From Deinandra increscens subsp. villosa (Eukaryota > Streptophyta > Magnoliopsida > Asterales > Asteraceae), in contig JBCNJP010000003.1 of the NCBI GenBank assembly GCA_039602395.1, forward strand, positions 28,002,140 to 28,066,139: 64,000 nt of DNA, read 5' to 3'. Below are positions 47,366 to 58,444 of this stretch, in pieces. The number at the start of each line of letters is the position of its first letter. The stretch's first letter is position 1. Made by a program: the position numbers and the translations under genes. Below the pieces are notes generated by a model. It saw only the letters and a list, made by a program, of their open reading frames with translations. It was not told the origin of the DNA and did not search any database.

Positions 47366-47375
47366 TTATAAATAG
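47366..47375 (+). promoter_or_regulatory. TATA box of Copia-F LTR
   Basis: TTATAAATAG in the LTR, about 25-30 bp before the likely transcript start near 47400. The inverse LTR has the same box at about 57908-57917. Confidence 0.65.
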
Positions 47376-47453
47376 GGAGCTTAATTACTGATTAAGGTTG
47401 CACCTAATCTTTCCCAACTTCCTATAATTTTTGGCTCCCTCCCCTCTCTCTCT

Positions 47454-47735
47454 ATGACCACCACCAGCCACCACAAGGTCGCCGTCGCCGCCATTTTTGG
47501 CCAGCCTCGCCGCCGCTGCTTAACCGCCGGTGACGGCCACCATCGCCGCCCCTCCGTCCAAGAAACCACCAACCGCCGACCTCCACTGCTAACAGCCACC
47601 AGTGCCGGCCGAACACAACCTAACCATCATCGTACCGCCATCGCGCCGTTGCCTCTCACCGCCGCAACTCCACCGCGCCACCGCCGGTCATCCGTTGGTT
47701 TCTTGGGACTATTTTTCAACGCATTAGTTTGCTAA
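47454..47735 (+). other. GC-rich (GCC)n-like block with an open frame inside the Copia-F LTR
   Basis: Rich in CCGCC/GCCGCC in an otherwise AT-rich element. It has an open frame of 93 codons, rich in Thr, Pro, Ala and Arg, starting about 50 bp after the predicted transcript start. The inverse LTR retains the GC block (57600-57830) but not obviously the same frame, so a protein is doubtful. It may be an untranslated leader encoded in R. Confidence 0.4.
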
Positions 47736-47960
47736 GGTTTTGGCCTAGACCCGAGTCTTCTTCTCCGGTAAGTTTTCGCAACCCTAGCGCTTGTCTCGTT
47801 GAACCTCGGTGTCTTGAACAGTTGTCCGACACAACCGACCATTCAAAGATCTAAACACTTCTGGTTTAGATCGAATCATAATACTGATTATGATAATCAG
47901 AAAAATTTTTATATTTATTTATCACAATTAATCTGATTTAAATATCGAATTAAATGTAAA

Positions 47961-47961
<1 letters not shown>

Positions 47962-48027
<66 letters not shown>
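47962..48027. repeat. (TA)n microsatellite in Copia-F 3' LTR
   Basis: An uninterrupted TA tract. At the same site in the other Copia-F LTR copies, MITEs are inserted. Confidence 0.95.
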
Positions 48028-48032
<5 letters not shown>

Positions 48033-48256
48033 TTTGCGTATTGGTGATTAAATCTTCATGTTTAATTTTTCACTTGGTTTTTCGCGTTTTATTTAATTAT
48101 ATATATTTGGATATATTTACGCTTCCACACTCTGATTAAATTAAGGCAATTAAGTAAATAAAAATAATTGTATCCGGTAATAGAATTAGTAAAATGGGAT
48201 TTAATAAAAATTTAAATTACTACCCGTTACTCGAATACTACTGGCAAAACCCAACA

Positions 48257-49230
48257 GTCTTTTCTTGGCTTATACAAAACATCAAGCCGGTGCTCGCTAG
48301 AAATCTCACCGAGTACCCCACAGCAAAAACACTTTGGGGTGCCCTGTCAGTCACAAACAATAACGGTAAGGATAAGTTACAAAGTTTTAATTTACATGTT
48401 AAAGCTAATGAAATTAAACAAAACAACCTTCCTCTTGAACTTTTTTGGATCATGATGCAAGGGATTTAGGGTGAAATTGACCGCATCGACCCCAATGCTA
48501 TGAAATGTCCAGAAGATATAATAAATTACCACCGCATCAGATCAGAACAAAAATTGTTTCAATTTCTAAATGCATTAAATCGAAAATATGATACAATTAA
48601 ACGAGAATACTCCGGTGGGAACCCCTTCCAACTACGGTGGAGGCCTACGCCGTTGTCTGTAAAGAAACCGCTCACCAAAATATGCTGGGAATGGTTTCAA
48701 GTGATGAAACACCATAGGGTGTGGCAGCAGGCCTAGCTGCCACCGAACTAGAGAAAATAGATGAGTGTGGGACTGGGTTCGTTTCAAACAGTAATCGATC
48801 TTTCGGGAAACAAAACATCAACAAGGAAGACAAGTCTCACCTTAAGTGCTCATAACTGTTGGATGAACCGGCACACCAAAGAGCAATGTTTCAAGATCGT
48901 TGGCTTCCCAGACTCATGGAACGATGGCCACAAAACCGCAAACGACATCGGAGGAGAAAAGGGGAAGGCGGTTGCCGCCATAGGAATCAGTGACAATCAT
49001 CAAACGAGGGCCGCTGCCACTGTGGGAAAATTCCCCACCACCAATAATAATGGCAATAAAATGGACGCTCAGGGTGGCGGATGGACCAGCGGTGGTGGTG
49101 ATTTCACGGCTGGCAGCTTCATGGCTTTGAATGGAGGCTGCATCGATGGTTCCCTTCCTCCTGATGAAGAAATGTCGACAGGTAAAAGGGGCGAGAATGG
49201 TATCTCAACCCAGTTGCATAAAAATAAACT
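48257..49230 (+). pseudogene. gag: Copia-I gag, C-terminal half
   Basis: It starts abruptly at the Copia-F LTR with VFSWLIQNIKPVLARNLTEY, then TAKTLWGALS, LFQFLNALNRKYDTIKRE, and a knuckle region CWMNRHTKEQCFKIVGFPDSW (about 48865-48920), the typical gag of an Ale/Retrofit-like copia lineage. There is one stop (QGI*GEIDRID) and a frameshift near 48620. The first half is at 58445-58716 on the other strand; both sit against the same 5-bp duplication GTCTT. Confidence 0.85.
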
Positions 49231-49949
49231 TTGGGTTCTTCTTGCTGTACCAAAAAATACCTCAATGTATACTTGAATAATGCAAATGGATTTTGAATAT
49301 TTTCTGTTTGGAAAACATAATTTTTATTCATGCGATTTATGGTTTATAGATAGGTTTTATTGGTATTTCGGAGAGCAAAGTTTGACTTATTTTTTAAAAA
49401 AAATTATGTACAAGGCAAAAATCTTAGTGTTGCTTATTCGCAGCGATTGACTGATCCCATCCTCACACTTAAATTGCACATTGCCCTCAATGTGCTTATT
49501 TTTGAAAAAAGAAAGCAATTGTATAATTTAAATAATTTAAGGGGAAAGAAACTGTCACTGATTGCTCTTTCAGGCACGAATGGTGTGCTCCTGGATCTGA
49601 TCGGCTTGGCCTTAGTTGCTGACTTCTTTCGTTTCCAACCTTGTTCGTCCTCTTTATTCCTACCTACAATACTAAATTTAAATGATAAAATACTTTCCTA
49701 GAGATCCGGTAAATCTGCCCGTGTCACAACAAGATTGTTTATGCTGGGCTGAAGTTTCAGACTTACACAAGGCGAACCTCGATCTCCAGTACTAAAACTA
49801 TTACTGATGCTGAAAATAAAATTAATCTACTAATCTAAACTACTATAGTTGTCTAAAATAAAAGTAAAAAGAAAAGTAAGGGGCGGAATTCTGACCGTCC
49901 TGAAGATGTGTTTGTTGAAGTCCGTCCTATGTTTTGGGGCTTTTACCTT
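49231..49949. other. Unassigned repeat-derived sequence
   Basis: No supportable coding sequence. The phrase CACACTTAAATTGCACATTGCCCTCAATGTG near 49465 is inversely repetitive and resembles untranslated parts of Athila/Tat elements; attribution is weak. Confidence 0.35.
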
Positions 49950-52016
49950 AGACACCGATGGTAAACCGCCATGGCACGCCATGTTTATTTATGGGTCTGC
50001 TGGCTAGACCTGCAGTCCTAGTTCTAGAAACATGATAGTAGGGGAGAGGCTTCCTCCATCCTTTGATAAGCAAAGTCCAGACCCAACTCGATACAATCCA
50101 CCACTTGCAAGGTACCATCCACTTTCCTTCCTGTGTTGAAGGTTGCTTCCTTTTCACTGAATTTGATCGTTAAACTGTCGCTACTCACGTCCACCACTAC
50201 TTGGGTCGTTGATAAGAATGGTCTTTCGAGGATGAGTGGCACCTCCTATCAGCCAAATGGATGCTCATCCTGGTGGGTGTGAGTTTACCAAGGTTCAACT
50301 TATTGAACATGGAGGATGACATAAGGTTTATGCTGGCCCTCAGATCTGCAAGTGCGTTTGAAACCGCGATATCCCCAACAACGCAAGGTAGTGTGAAGCT
50401 ACCAGGATCCAATTACTTTCGGGGGATTGTTCTAGATAGAATGGCAGAGCATTCTTCCCCTAGGCTGACAGAGTTAAGTTCGAAGATTTTTGGTCAGGAG
50501 GTCTTTCATGAATTTTGTGTACTTCAGCATCTGTGAAAGAACTTCCACAAAAGGTAGGTTAATATGTAACTGTTTCAGAAGGTTCAAGAGCTTACCGAAT
50601 TGTTCCTCATTCTTTGTTTTGTTCAGCCTGCTTAGATAGGGAACCTTTGGGCTTTTCATGACTTCTTCAACTATTACAGGGATAGGTGCTTCAGTTTGTG
50701 CTTGAAGAGGTGGGTTTGTTGCTTCTTTGCTTGGGTCATCTTCTTCGTGGCCAACCCTTTGGCTATGGAGTGTGATGGCATTGACCATGGCTTTGGGGTT
50801 GGTTTCTGTGTTGCTAGGGAGAGAAGCTGGGGCTCTTTCACATACTGTCTTAGCTATTTGGCCAAGCTGCTTCCCGAGTGTTTCGATAGAGGCTTGCTAG
50901 TTTCGAAGCTCAGAATCATTTCTTCTGAACTTCTCCTCCATTTTCCTCTTAGCTTCTACGAACATCCGGGATATGGATTCTTTAAGGTGGGCGAGCCCGT
51001 CAGACGAACTGCTGCCTTGGTAGTTGTTGTTTTGCCTCGGTTGCTGTGAGAAGTTTTGACTGTTACTTGGTTGCTGGTTGTTCCTGTTGTTTCTCCACCC
51101 AGAGTTCTGATTGTTCCTCCACTCATAATTGTTTCCATATGATCCATGCTCGCGTAGTTAGTTTTGCACGAAGTTGGCACTTTCAGGCTACCATCCACCA
51201 TACAACTCCAGTTTTCATTTAGGCCCCAACACCCTTCACACTGTGAGGCAACGTCTGCAGATTTGTACGTCTCGAGCTTCTTGACTTTTAAGGTTAAGGC
51301 CTCAATATGAGCTTTGAGTGTGGTAGCTTCGTCGAGAGTGTGCGTACCTGGAGCTTTTGCTTTGGCATTGCGAAAAGTGTGCCACTGAAAGCTGGTTTGA
51401 GCAATGCCTTCATTTTTTTAGAAGACTTCCACAGGACTTCCATTTCCTAAAATACCACCAGAGTTGGAATCGAGGATTTGGCGGGTTTGTGGGTTCAAAC
51501 CATTGTAGAAGATCGAGATCTGCTGCCAAATCACGAGACCATGGTGAGGGCATTTCCTCAAGAGTTCCTTGAAGCGTTCCCATGTGTCGTATAATAATTC
51601 TCCATCTTCTTGAGTGTATGAGTTGATTTCCATCATGAGTTTTCTATCTTGGCAAATGGGAAGTACTTGTATAAGAACTTCTGAACGAGCTCATCCCATG
51701 TGGTGATGGAACGATTTGGCAGAGTGTTCAGCCATGTTTTCACACGGTCCTTGAGTGAAGGAAACATGCGAAGTCGAACGGCGTCGTTAGAGGCTTCGTT
51801 ATAATTGAATGTCTCATAAACTTCGAGGAAGTTTGTGATGTGAGATTAAGGGTCTTCGTCGGGAAAACCGTGAAAGGTTGCAGAATTATGGAGCATTTGC
51901 ACCAACTGGGGTCGAATTTCAAAGTTGTTAACATCGACACCAGGTGGGGCAATGGCAGCACCCAAATTGTTTACATTTGGTCATAATTAGTCAATGATGG
52001 TTCGCTCGTTAGCCAT
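49950..52016 (-). pseudogene. gag-pro: Athila-J gag-protease polyprotein remnant
   Basis: The minus-strand ATG is at 52016 (MANERTIID). In order: gag core (MLHNSATFHGFPDEDP; WLNTLPNRSITTWDEL; LYDTWERFKELLRKCPHHGL; FYNGLNPQTRQIL), an irregular finger CEGCWGLNENWSC (about 51195-51235), a Gln/Asn-rich linker, the block RLNKTKNEEQFGKLLNLLKQLHINLPFVE (50560-50650), and the aspartic protease (GSFTLPCVVGD, then DLRASINLM near 50335, then PLILERPFLST near 50225). The catalytic motif is normally DLGAS in this lineage; here Gly is Arg. Many stops and frameshifts. The reverse transcriptase that should follow is missing. Confidence 0.85.
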
Positions 52017-52339
52017 CGAGATGGGTAACTTGATGGTTTCAACAATAACTTTGGAACGAGATCGGACTCTGCTATGAAGAAATCGTTCTGGTCAGGATGT
52101 GGATCCAATACTTGTTGGGGTTGTATTTTCATACACTGCCTAAAATCCAGAAAGAGAAACAAGACTTTGTGGGAACCAAAATTTTGTGTATAAAAAAAAA
52201 AGAAAAATCAATCTAAGTTGTGTGTGATCAGGACACTACCTAGGCTGATCTACATTCTATATGAAATAATAAAAATTATTATATATCTTACATATTTACA
52301 TAATTTCGGCCGTCAACTTAGATTTTTCTCAAAATCCTC

Positions 52340-52375
52340 ATTTTGTGTCCCCGGCTACGACGCCAAAAGGCTTGG
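52340..52375 (-). other. Athila-J region between LTR and gag
   Basis: The minus strand reads CACACCAAGCC then TTTGGCGTCGTAGCCGGGGA, the motif that follows the 5' LTR in Athila/Tat elements. Confidence 0.75.
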
Positions 52376-52688
52376 TGTGCGTGTGGTGTATATAAAATAT
52401 TTCATTATTTTGTGACACCTTTTTTAGCACTGAGCCTTTAATTTATAAACTCGATTTACTTATACCACTACTATTTCACCACATTCACGGGCAAATGCAC
52501 CCATCGTGGAGCAGTAAAGTAGTGGTAGGTTGAATCGGGTCGATCAAAGACACAAAGGAAAATGAGGGCTCTTGATACTTCACCATTGCTGATGTCTAAC
52601 ACGAGCATTCTTCAAGTGAAGAGTTAGTAAATATATATAATAAGGAAATATAAAGTATATAGTATAAAAAGTGTGTCTTGGTCAACTC
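52376..52688 (-). mobile_element. Athila-J 5' LTR, cut by the gap
   Basis: TGTGCGTGTGGTGTATATAA at 52376 is the reversed LTR end. It aligns with 16123 onward and with the reverse complement of 25460 downward. The rest lies in the N run. Confidence 0.82.
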
Positions 52689-53188
52689 NNNNNNNNNNNN
52701 NNNNNNNNNNNNNNNNNNNNNNNNNNNNNNNNNNNNNNNNNNNNNNNNNNNNNNNNNNNNNNNNNNNNNNNNNNNNNNNNNNNNNNNNNNNNNNNNNNNN
52801 NNNNNNNNNNNNNNNNNNNNNNNNNNNNNNNNNNNNNNNNNNNNNNNNNNNNNNNNNNNNNNNNNNNNNNNNNNNNNNNNNNNNNNNNNNNNNNNNNNNN
52901 NNNNNNNNNNNNNNNNNNNNNNNNNNNNNNNNNNNNNNNNNNNNNNNNNNNNNNNNNNNNNNNNNNNNNNNNNNNNNNNNNNNNNNNNNNNNNNNNNNNN
53001 NNNNNNNNNNNNNNNNNNNNNNNNNNNNNNNNNNNNNNNNNNNNNNNNNNNNNNNNNNNNNNNNNNNNNNNNNNNNNNNNNNNNNNNNNNNNNNNNNNNN
53101 NNNNNNNNNNNNNNNNNNNNNNNNNNNNNNNNNNNNNNNNNNNNNNNNNNNNNNNNNNNNNNNNNNNNNNNNNNNNNNNNNNNNNNNN
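52689..53188. other. Assembly gap (500 N)
   Basis: Exactly 500 N between an Athila LTR and mid-Helitron sequence; likely a wrong join (see findings). Confidence 1.
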
Positions 53189-53196
53189 AAAAAAAT

Positions 53197-53452
53197 GTTT
53201 TTGGATTATACCATATTGTGGAAGTGTACCAGCAGCTCTATTCATGGGTATATTAGTTATTATATTTTCTTTTGTCAAGGTGTACCATATTGTGTCATAT
53301 TCTGCCTCTGCTCCGATGAACGTGAAGAGTCCAATAATGGATATGTAGATCGCCATAAATGTAAAAGGTCGGATATTTTAGATTGGATTCTATTCTTTAC
53401 TTATACTACATCAATGGGCACACAAACTCTTGCTGCTCATCAAGTTGGTTGA
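53197..53452 (+). pseudogene. MATE-like captured fragment, second copy
   Basis: Same fragment as 28468-28734, ending FFTYTTSMGTQTLAAHQVG before a stop. It differs by a few bases, for example at the DRHKCKRS versus DRHVCKRS position. Confidence 0.5.
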
Positions 53453-53632
53453 AACCTATTAAGGTCAAAATATACTCTCTTTATTTGAAATATATGTCTA
53501 TTCATAGTTTCTTTAGGTGTTGTTAGTTTTAGCTGCTGCAGGTCGTGCTAGATTTATATTCGTAGTTTCGGTGTGTTATAGTGGTTTAGGCTTTTAGATT
53601 ACAATGTCGGAATATCGAACATACTTTCTAGG

Positions 53633-54396
53633 CAGGGGCGGATCTAGGTAGTGTCTACCGGGTTCTCGGGAACCCAGTGACTTTCGGATTTTTTAGTGTA
53701 AATATATATATAATACTAGTAGTGAATCCATATATAAATTGAGAGTGAATACTATTAATTAAGTTGCTTCTAGTTCAACTGGTTCGCGCGGCTGATTTTA
53801 ATTTAATTAATTTAATTAGAAGGTCCCTTGTTCGATCCCTCGATCCCCTGTTTTTTTTTGTTTTTTTAGTTAAATATATACACTTTGAGTGAATATATAA
53901 TATGGGAGTGAAAACAAGTAACAGTATCTCATTAGCCCAACTGGTTCAGCCCGCACATGTAAACTAGAATATAAACTAGAAGGTCCTTGGTTCAATACTT
54001 GCTTGCACCGTCCATCTTTTTCTTGTTTTTTAAAAGTTTTTTTAAAATTGTTTTTAAATAGATTAATAACTTATTAACTAGTGTTTTTTTTTACTATCCC
54101 CGCTTAGTCTCTCCGTGCATACTAAGAGCAATTCCTTGGTATAGTAATGCAACGATTTTAAAGGATAAAAACTCGTAGGCAATAACTACAGGTACGTGTT
54201 TTTCTAATGTTCAATGACAATGTTTTCTTTAATTATTGTAACGTATACTCGTATTATTATTGTGTTATCAACTTTAACCGACCCGAACCGACTCGATCCG
54301 AACCGACCAAACCGAAAATTTTGATATTTAGTTGTTAGAATCCCGACCATCAAAAATTAGTGAACCCAGTGAAAAAAAATCCTGGATCCGCCCCTG
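53633..54396. mobile_element. hAT-1, non-autonomous hAT element (764 bp)
   Basis: Terminal inverted repeat CAGGGGCGGATCTAGG / CCTGGATCCGCCCCTG and 8-bp TSD TTTCTAGG (53625-53632 and 54397-54404). The empty site is intact at 28288-28295. There is no transposase. Confidence 0.94.
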
Positions 54397-54581
54397 TTTC
54401 TAGGTTTACTCAAAATTCCATATTCTTGGTGTTGGGTGCTTCGACATTGTCTGTAAGTTGAAATATTTGTATTCCTCTTTAACAAATATTTATTTTTTTA
54501 TAATATGTTGCAGTTTATGATATAACCATTTCAGGGAGGGCCCGTCTGAAGTTTATATCCCCATCTTCAGCATGTCGTTGT

Positions 54582-55264
54582 CAGGGCCGGTCCTGAGAAT
54601 TTGGATGCTCAGGGCGCGAGTCGAAAATATGCCCCTTATTAAAAACTTTAAATAGTACAATACAAAGTTTTAAGAGCATGATATCAATGACAAAAATATA
54701 TTTAAAAGTAGAATAAATGGAACAATATCACCTGATGAGTGATGACTGACTGGAAGCGGAGATGATCGACTGCCGACTGCCCGACTGGAGTCTCGAGATC
54801 GCAGTTCGCAAATCGCAATTGATGATTGACAAACGTCATCAAACGTCACAAACTGGAAGCAGAGTGCAGACTGCAGAGATGATCGAGATCGACTGGAGAT
54901 GAATGATGATCGACGCCGTTTGGAGATCGGAGAGTGAAATCGCCGTTCGGAGATTGGGGACGTTTGGTTTTCCAAAATCCAATTTCCAGCGAGCAATTTG
55001 CGTTATGCGTAAATACCAAATACGTAATTAGCTTTTTTTTTTTGATCCGCTGCTAAATTCCAAACCCACTAATACTATATTATTGTCTATTGGGCTTAAA
55101 ATAAACAAACCCACTAATACTATTATACTATTGTCTATTGGACTTAAAATGAACAAACCCACTAATACTATATTACTACTGGGCTTAAAATAAAAGCCTG
55201 CTGCCCCTATCTGTATGATGCCCTGGGCCGTAGCCCAGCTGGCCCAGGCCCAGGGCCGGCCCTG
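54582..55264. mobile_element. hAT-2, non-autonomous hAT element (683 bp)
   Basis: Termini CAGGGCCGGTCCTG / CCCAGGGCCGGCCCTG and 8-bp TSD GTCGTTGT (54574-54581 and 55265-55272). The empty site is at 28083-28090. No transposase; the minus-strand open frame inside is low-complexity. Confidence 0.93.
55060..55195. repeat. Three ~50-bp tandem units in hAT-2
   Basis: AAACCCACTAATACTAT..TATTG..GGGCTTAAAATAAAC repeats three times with small indels. Confidence 0.85.
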
Positions 55265-56651
55265 GTCGTTGTGAACGATAAGAAATGATCGGTTCTTAAT
55301 CGTGGGATTGTGACTAACATTGAACTTCTAAAACTAAAACTTTGTTGTATAAGAAAATACATCACTGATGTTATTTTGCAACGTCTAAACTAATGACAAA
55401 ACACCTTAATTCATACTTTTAAAAGGCTTTATACCCGAAAAGTCTAAAATTAACTAATATGTATAAAAAATAATATTTCTGACTGGGGACTTACAAATTT
55501 CGGCTCCACTTGCCACATCATAGCCAATCCAACGGGTCTATATTCATGATCCTCTTAGAAAATGAAAAACTTGGAAAATGTGGTAAATGAGTCCATTCAT
55601 GTGTGTTGACCAAGAGGTCTTAAATTTAGACGAGGACGGCCGGTTGAACTGTTCTATAATAGTGAAACTAAAATTTAGACGAGGTCAGCAAAGCTATGAT
55701 AATAACTGAGATCTGTAAGGCTCATTACATAAATAGTCTACATCGATGCTACGAATAAAGAAACTAACAGTTATACAGTACTGTATATCACGAGACGAAT
55801 GATAAACTTATCTAATGATAGATGGACTTTAATGATTTATATAAGTAAAGTAAGCGAAATACAACCATTTTCTTTCAAACACGGGAACAAATACAAGTTG
55901 TAAATTGTTGTCGTAGCACCGCGAGTATACAAAACAAGTAAATGCCCTAAGAAGCTATAGTCGAAGTAGTTGCCGTTAACGTGGATCTAGGAAGTTGGAA
56001 ACTACTGTGATTGTTCATATCACCATAAGCCATAACTTACATTTTATACTTTTTATAAACATGTTTTGAAAATATTGATTTCATTGAAAAGTTCGCATTT
56101 TTCATGTTTGGTAGAGTTTGGTAAAATGTCGGTGGTCAGTTGGTAAATACACATATAATCCATACACTATTCCTTTTAAAACAAATGCGAATGCACACAC
56201 TTTCTTTTCTATATGCGATTTGTTTTCTCTCTCTAAAAGCTTTTCTCTTGCTCTCTCTCTCTCACTCTCTCTCTCTCTCTCTCTAAAAAGGGTTCATTTG
56301 CAAGATGTACTGAACCACCGGTGCTTTTGCTCGGCATCGCTATCTTCCTTGCCTTGGTGACCCCGACTATGATGCATTAACCGCAGTCGATGCTCATATT
56401 TGAGCCATTTAAATTGTCACAGCGCTGTATCATGCTAACATAAACGAATATCGCGTTGTAAATTCACGTTGTCACACGTAAACAAAAGACATATAACACT
56501 CTATAAACTGTCGCCCGCCGCAACGCGCGGGTACCCCACTAGTATCCAAATATATATATTAAAATAAAACGCGAAAAACCAAATGACAAATTAAAGAAGA
56601 AGATTTAATCACCGACACGCAAACACTAGATATATATAATTCTATATATAT

Positions 56652-56872
56652 AGGGTAAAGTTATTCTAAAAAAACACTTTCACCTAAGAAGGCTAGGAAG
56701 CAATCACATGCTGACACGTGGACAATAACACACTAACACATTGTATCCAGTGTGTTAGTGTGTCAGCATATTATACTTTTTATGCATTGTGTTAGTGTGT
56801 TATGTACACATGTCAGCACGTGGTTGCTTCCTAGCCTTTTTAGGTGAAATGATTTTTTTAGCTGAACCTAAA

Positions 56873-56875
<3 letters not shown>
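56652..56875. mobile_element. MITE-2, second copy
   Basis: Inverse of 26486-26708, a foldback element flanked by TA repeats. Confidence 0.85.
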
Positions 56876-56916
<41 letters not shown>

Positions 56917-56919
<3 letters not shown>

Positions 56920-57094
56920 AGAGGATCATTTGAGAACTAATTGGTTGAGAGAACTTTTGAGAACCATTTTAAGCCACTAGTTATATTTACATATACCCCC
57001 CTCCCATGAATTGTAGTGGTCCCCAACTAAAACTAGTGGTGGAGATTTAGTCTCAAAAGTTCTCAAAACAAAAGTTCTCATTTGAACCTAACCC

Positions 57095-57096
<2 letters not shown>
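56917..57096. mobile_element. MITE-1, complete copy
   Basis: GGGAGAGGATCATTTGAGAAC ... GTTCTCATTTGAACCTAACCCTAT, about 180 bp with imperfect terminal inverted repeats, flanked both sides by (TA)n. Confidence 0.82.
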
Positions 57097-57145
<49 letters not shown>

Positions 57146-57147
<2 letters not shown>

Positions 57148-57335
57148 AGATGATCATTTGAGAACCAATTTGATTTGAGAACTAAAAAGAACTAATTTTA
57201 GCCACAAGTTTATTTACATGTATCCCCCTCCCATGAATTGTAGTAGTGCCCCCCCCCCCCCCTCTGAAATTTGTGGTTGAGATTTAGTTCTCAAAAGTTC
57301 TTAAAAGAAAAAGTTATCATTTGAACCTAATCCTA
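57146..57335. mobile_element. MITE-1, diverged second copy
   Basis: GGAGATGATCATTTGAGAACC ... ATCATTTGAACCTAATCCTAT, about 190 bp with a poly-C run near 57249-57262, again between TA repeats. Confidence 0.8.
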
Positions 57336-57377
<42 letters not shown>

Positions 57378-58444
57378 TACATTTAAATCGATATTTAAAT
57401 AATTAAATTAGAAAAAATGTGATAAATAAAGATAACAATTTTTCTGATTATCATAATCAGTATTATGATTCGATCTAAACCAAAAGTGTTTAGATCTTTG
57501 AACGTTCGGTTGTGTCGGACAACTGTTCGAGACATCGAGGTTCAAAGAGTGGCGAAAACTTACCGGAGAAGCAGGGTCGGGTATAGGTTAAAACCTTAGC
57601 AGAAAAACACGCTGAAGAACAGTCCCAGGAAACTGGCGGTGGAGCTGTGGCGGCGGGACGTGGCGACGGTCAGGCGGCGTTCGGCCGCACTGGTGGCGGA
57701 CAACAGTGGAGGTCGGCGGTCGGTGGTTACTCAGACGGAGGGGCGGTGACGGTGGCTGTCCCTAGCGGCGAGGCTGGCCGAAAATGGCGGCGGCGGCGAC
57801 CTTGTGGTGGCCGGCGGTAGTCACGGAGAGAGAGGGTAGGGAGCCGAAAATTATAGGGAGTTAGGGAGAGATTAGGTACAACCCTCTAATTAGTCATTTA
57901 AGCTCCCTATTTATAAGCCCCCATAAACCTATTGTTGATAAACCAGAATTGGTTTATTTAATAATTTCTAGGCTTATATCTTTATCTCTTAAATCAGTTG
58001 TAGATAAACTACAACCGATTTAAATCTCTCAGTTATCCATCCAGGTTTTAGAGATAATCATTAAATAAGCTAATTTATTTTAAATTATAATTATCTAACC
58101 ACATTAGATAAAACCAATTAAATAATCAATTTTATTTAATTAACTTTAGTTTAGGATTACTAATAAAAACAATTTATTATATATGTTTTCACTGACTAAT
58201 AATTATTAACAAATTGATAATTAATTTCTGCTTTTATTATTAACAAAATTAATAATATTATGAAATGATTAAACTATTATTTATATCAATATATAAATAA
58301 TAATATTAAATCATTTATATTTTCGCAGAACAACGTTTACTAAATAAACGTTTTCGATTCTTGTTGTCCCCAATGTAACTCTTACAGGCCACAACTGGGT
58401 CGGGTTCTTAGAAATTATCGGGTCTGGACATACAATATCCAACA

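Larger units (their letters stand above)
46851..48256 (+). mobile_element. Copia-F 3' LTR (~1.4 kb)
   Basis: It ends CCCAACA at 48256 and is followed by GTCTT (48257-48261), the TSD. Its start (TCTATTGTCCAGACCCG) is degenerate next to the better-preserved TGTTGGATATTGTATGTCCAG of the inverse LTR ending at 58444. It contains a TATA box at 47366-47375, a GC-rich block (47460-47700) and a (TA)n tract. Confidence 0.85.
53189..56543 (+). mobile_element. Second (inverse) copy of the Helitron, 3' part, with two hAT insertions
   Basis: Without the two hAT elements it is nearly identical to the reverse complement of 26818-28738. It ends with the hairpin and CTAG at 56540-56543, followed by host TATCCAAATA. 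The 5' part is cut at the gap. Confidence 0.9.
56544..58444 (-). mobile_element. Copia-F LTR, inverse copy, with three MITEs in its (TA)n
   Basis: It starts TGTTGGATATTG on the minus strand at 58444 and carries the TATA box, the GC block and the (TA)n interrupted by MITEs. It runs into the Helitron insertion site at 56543. The flank at 58445-58449 is AAGAC, that is GTCTT on the minus strand, identical to the TSD after the 3' LTR at 48257. Confidence 0.88.

Noticed and set aside
54670..54996. 108-codon minus-strand ORF in hAT-2 as a transposase remnant
   Set aside because: It is a Ser/Arg-rich low-complexity translation of GATCGACTG-type repeats; no hAT dimerisation or zinc-finger motif is seen.
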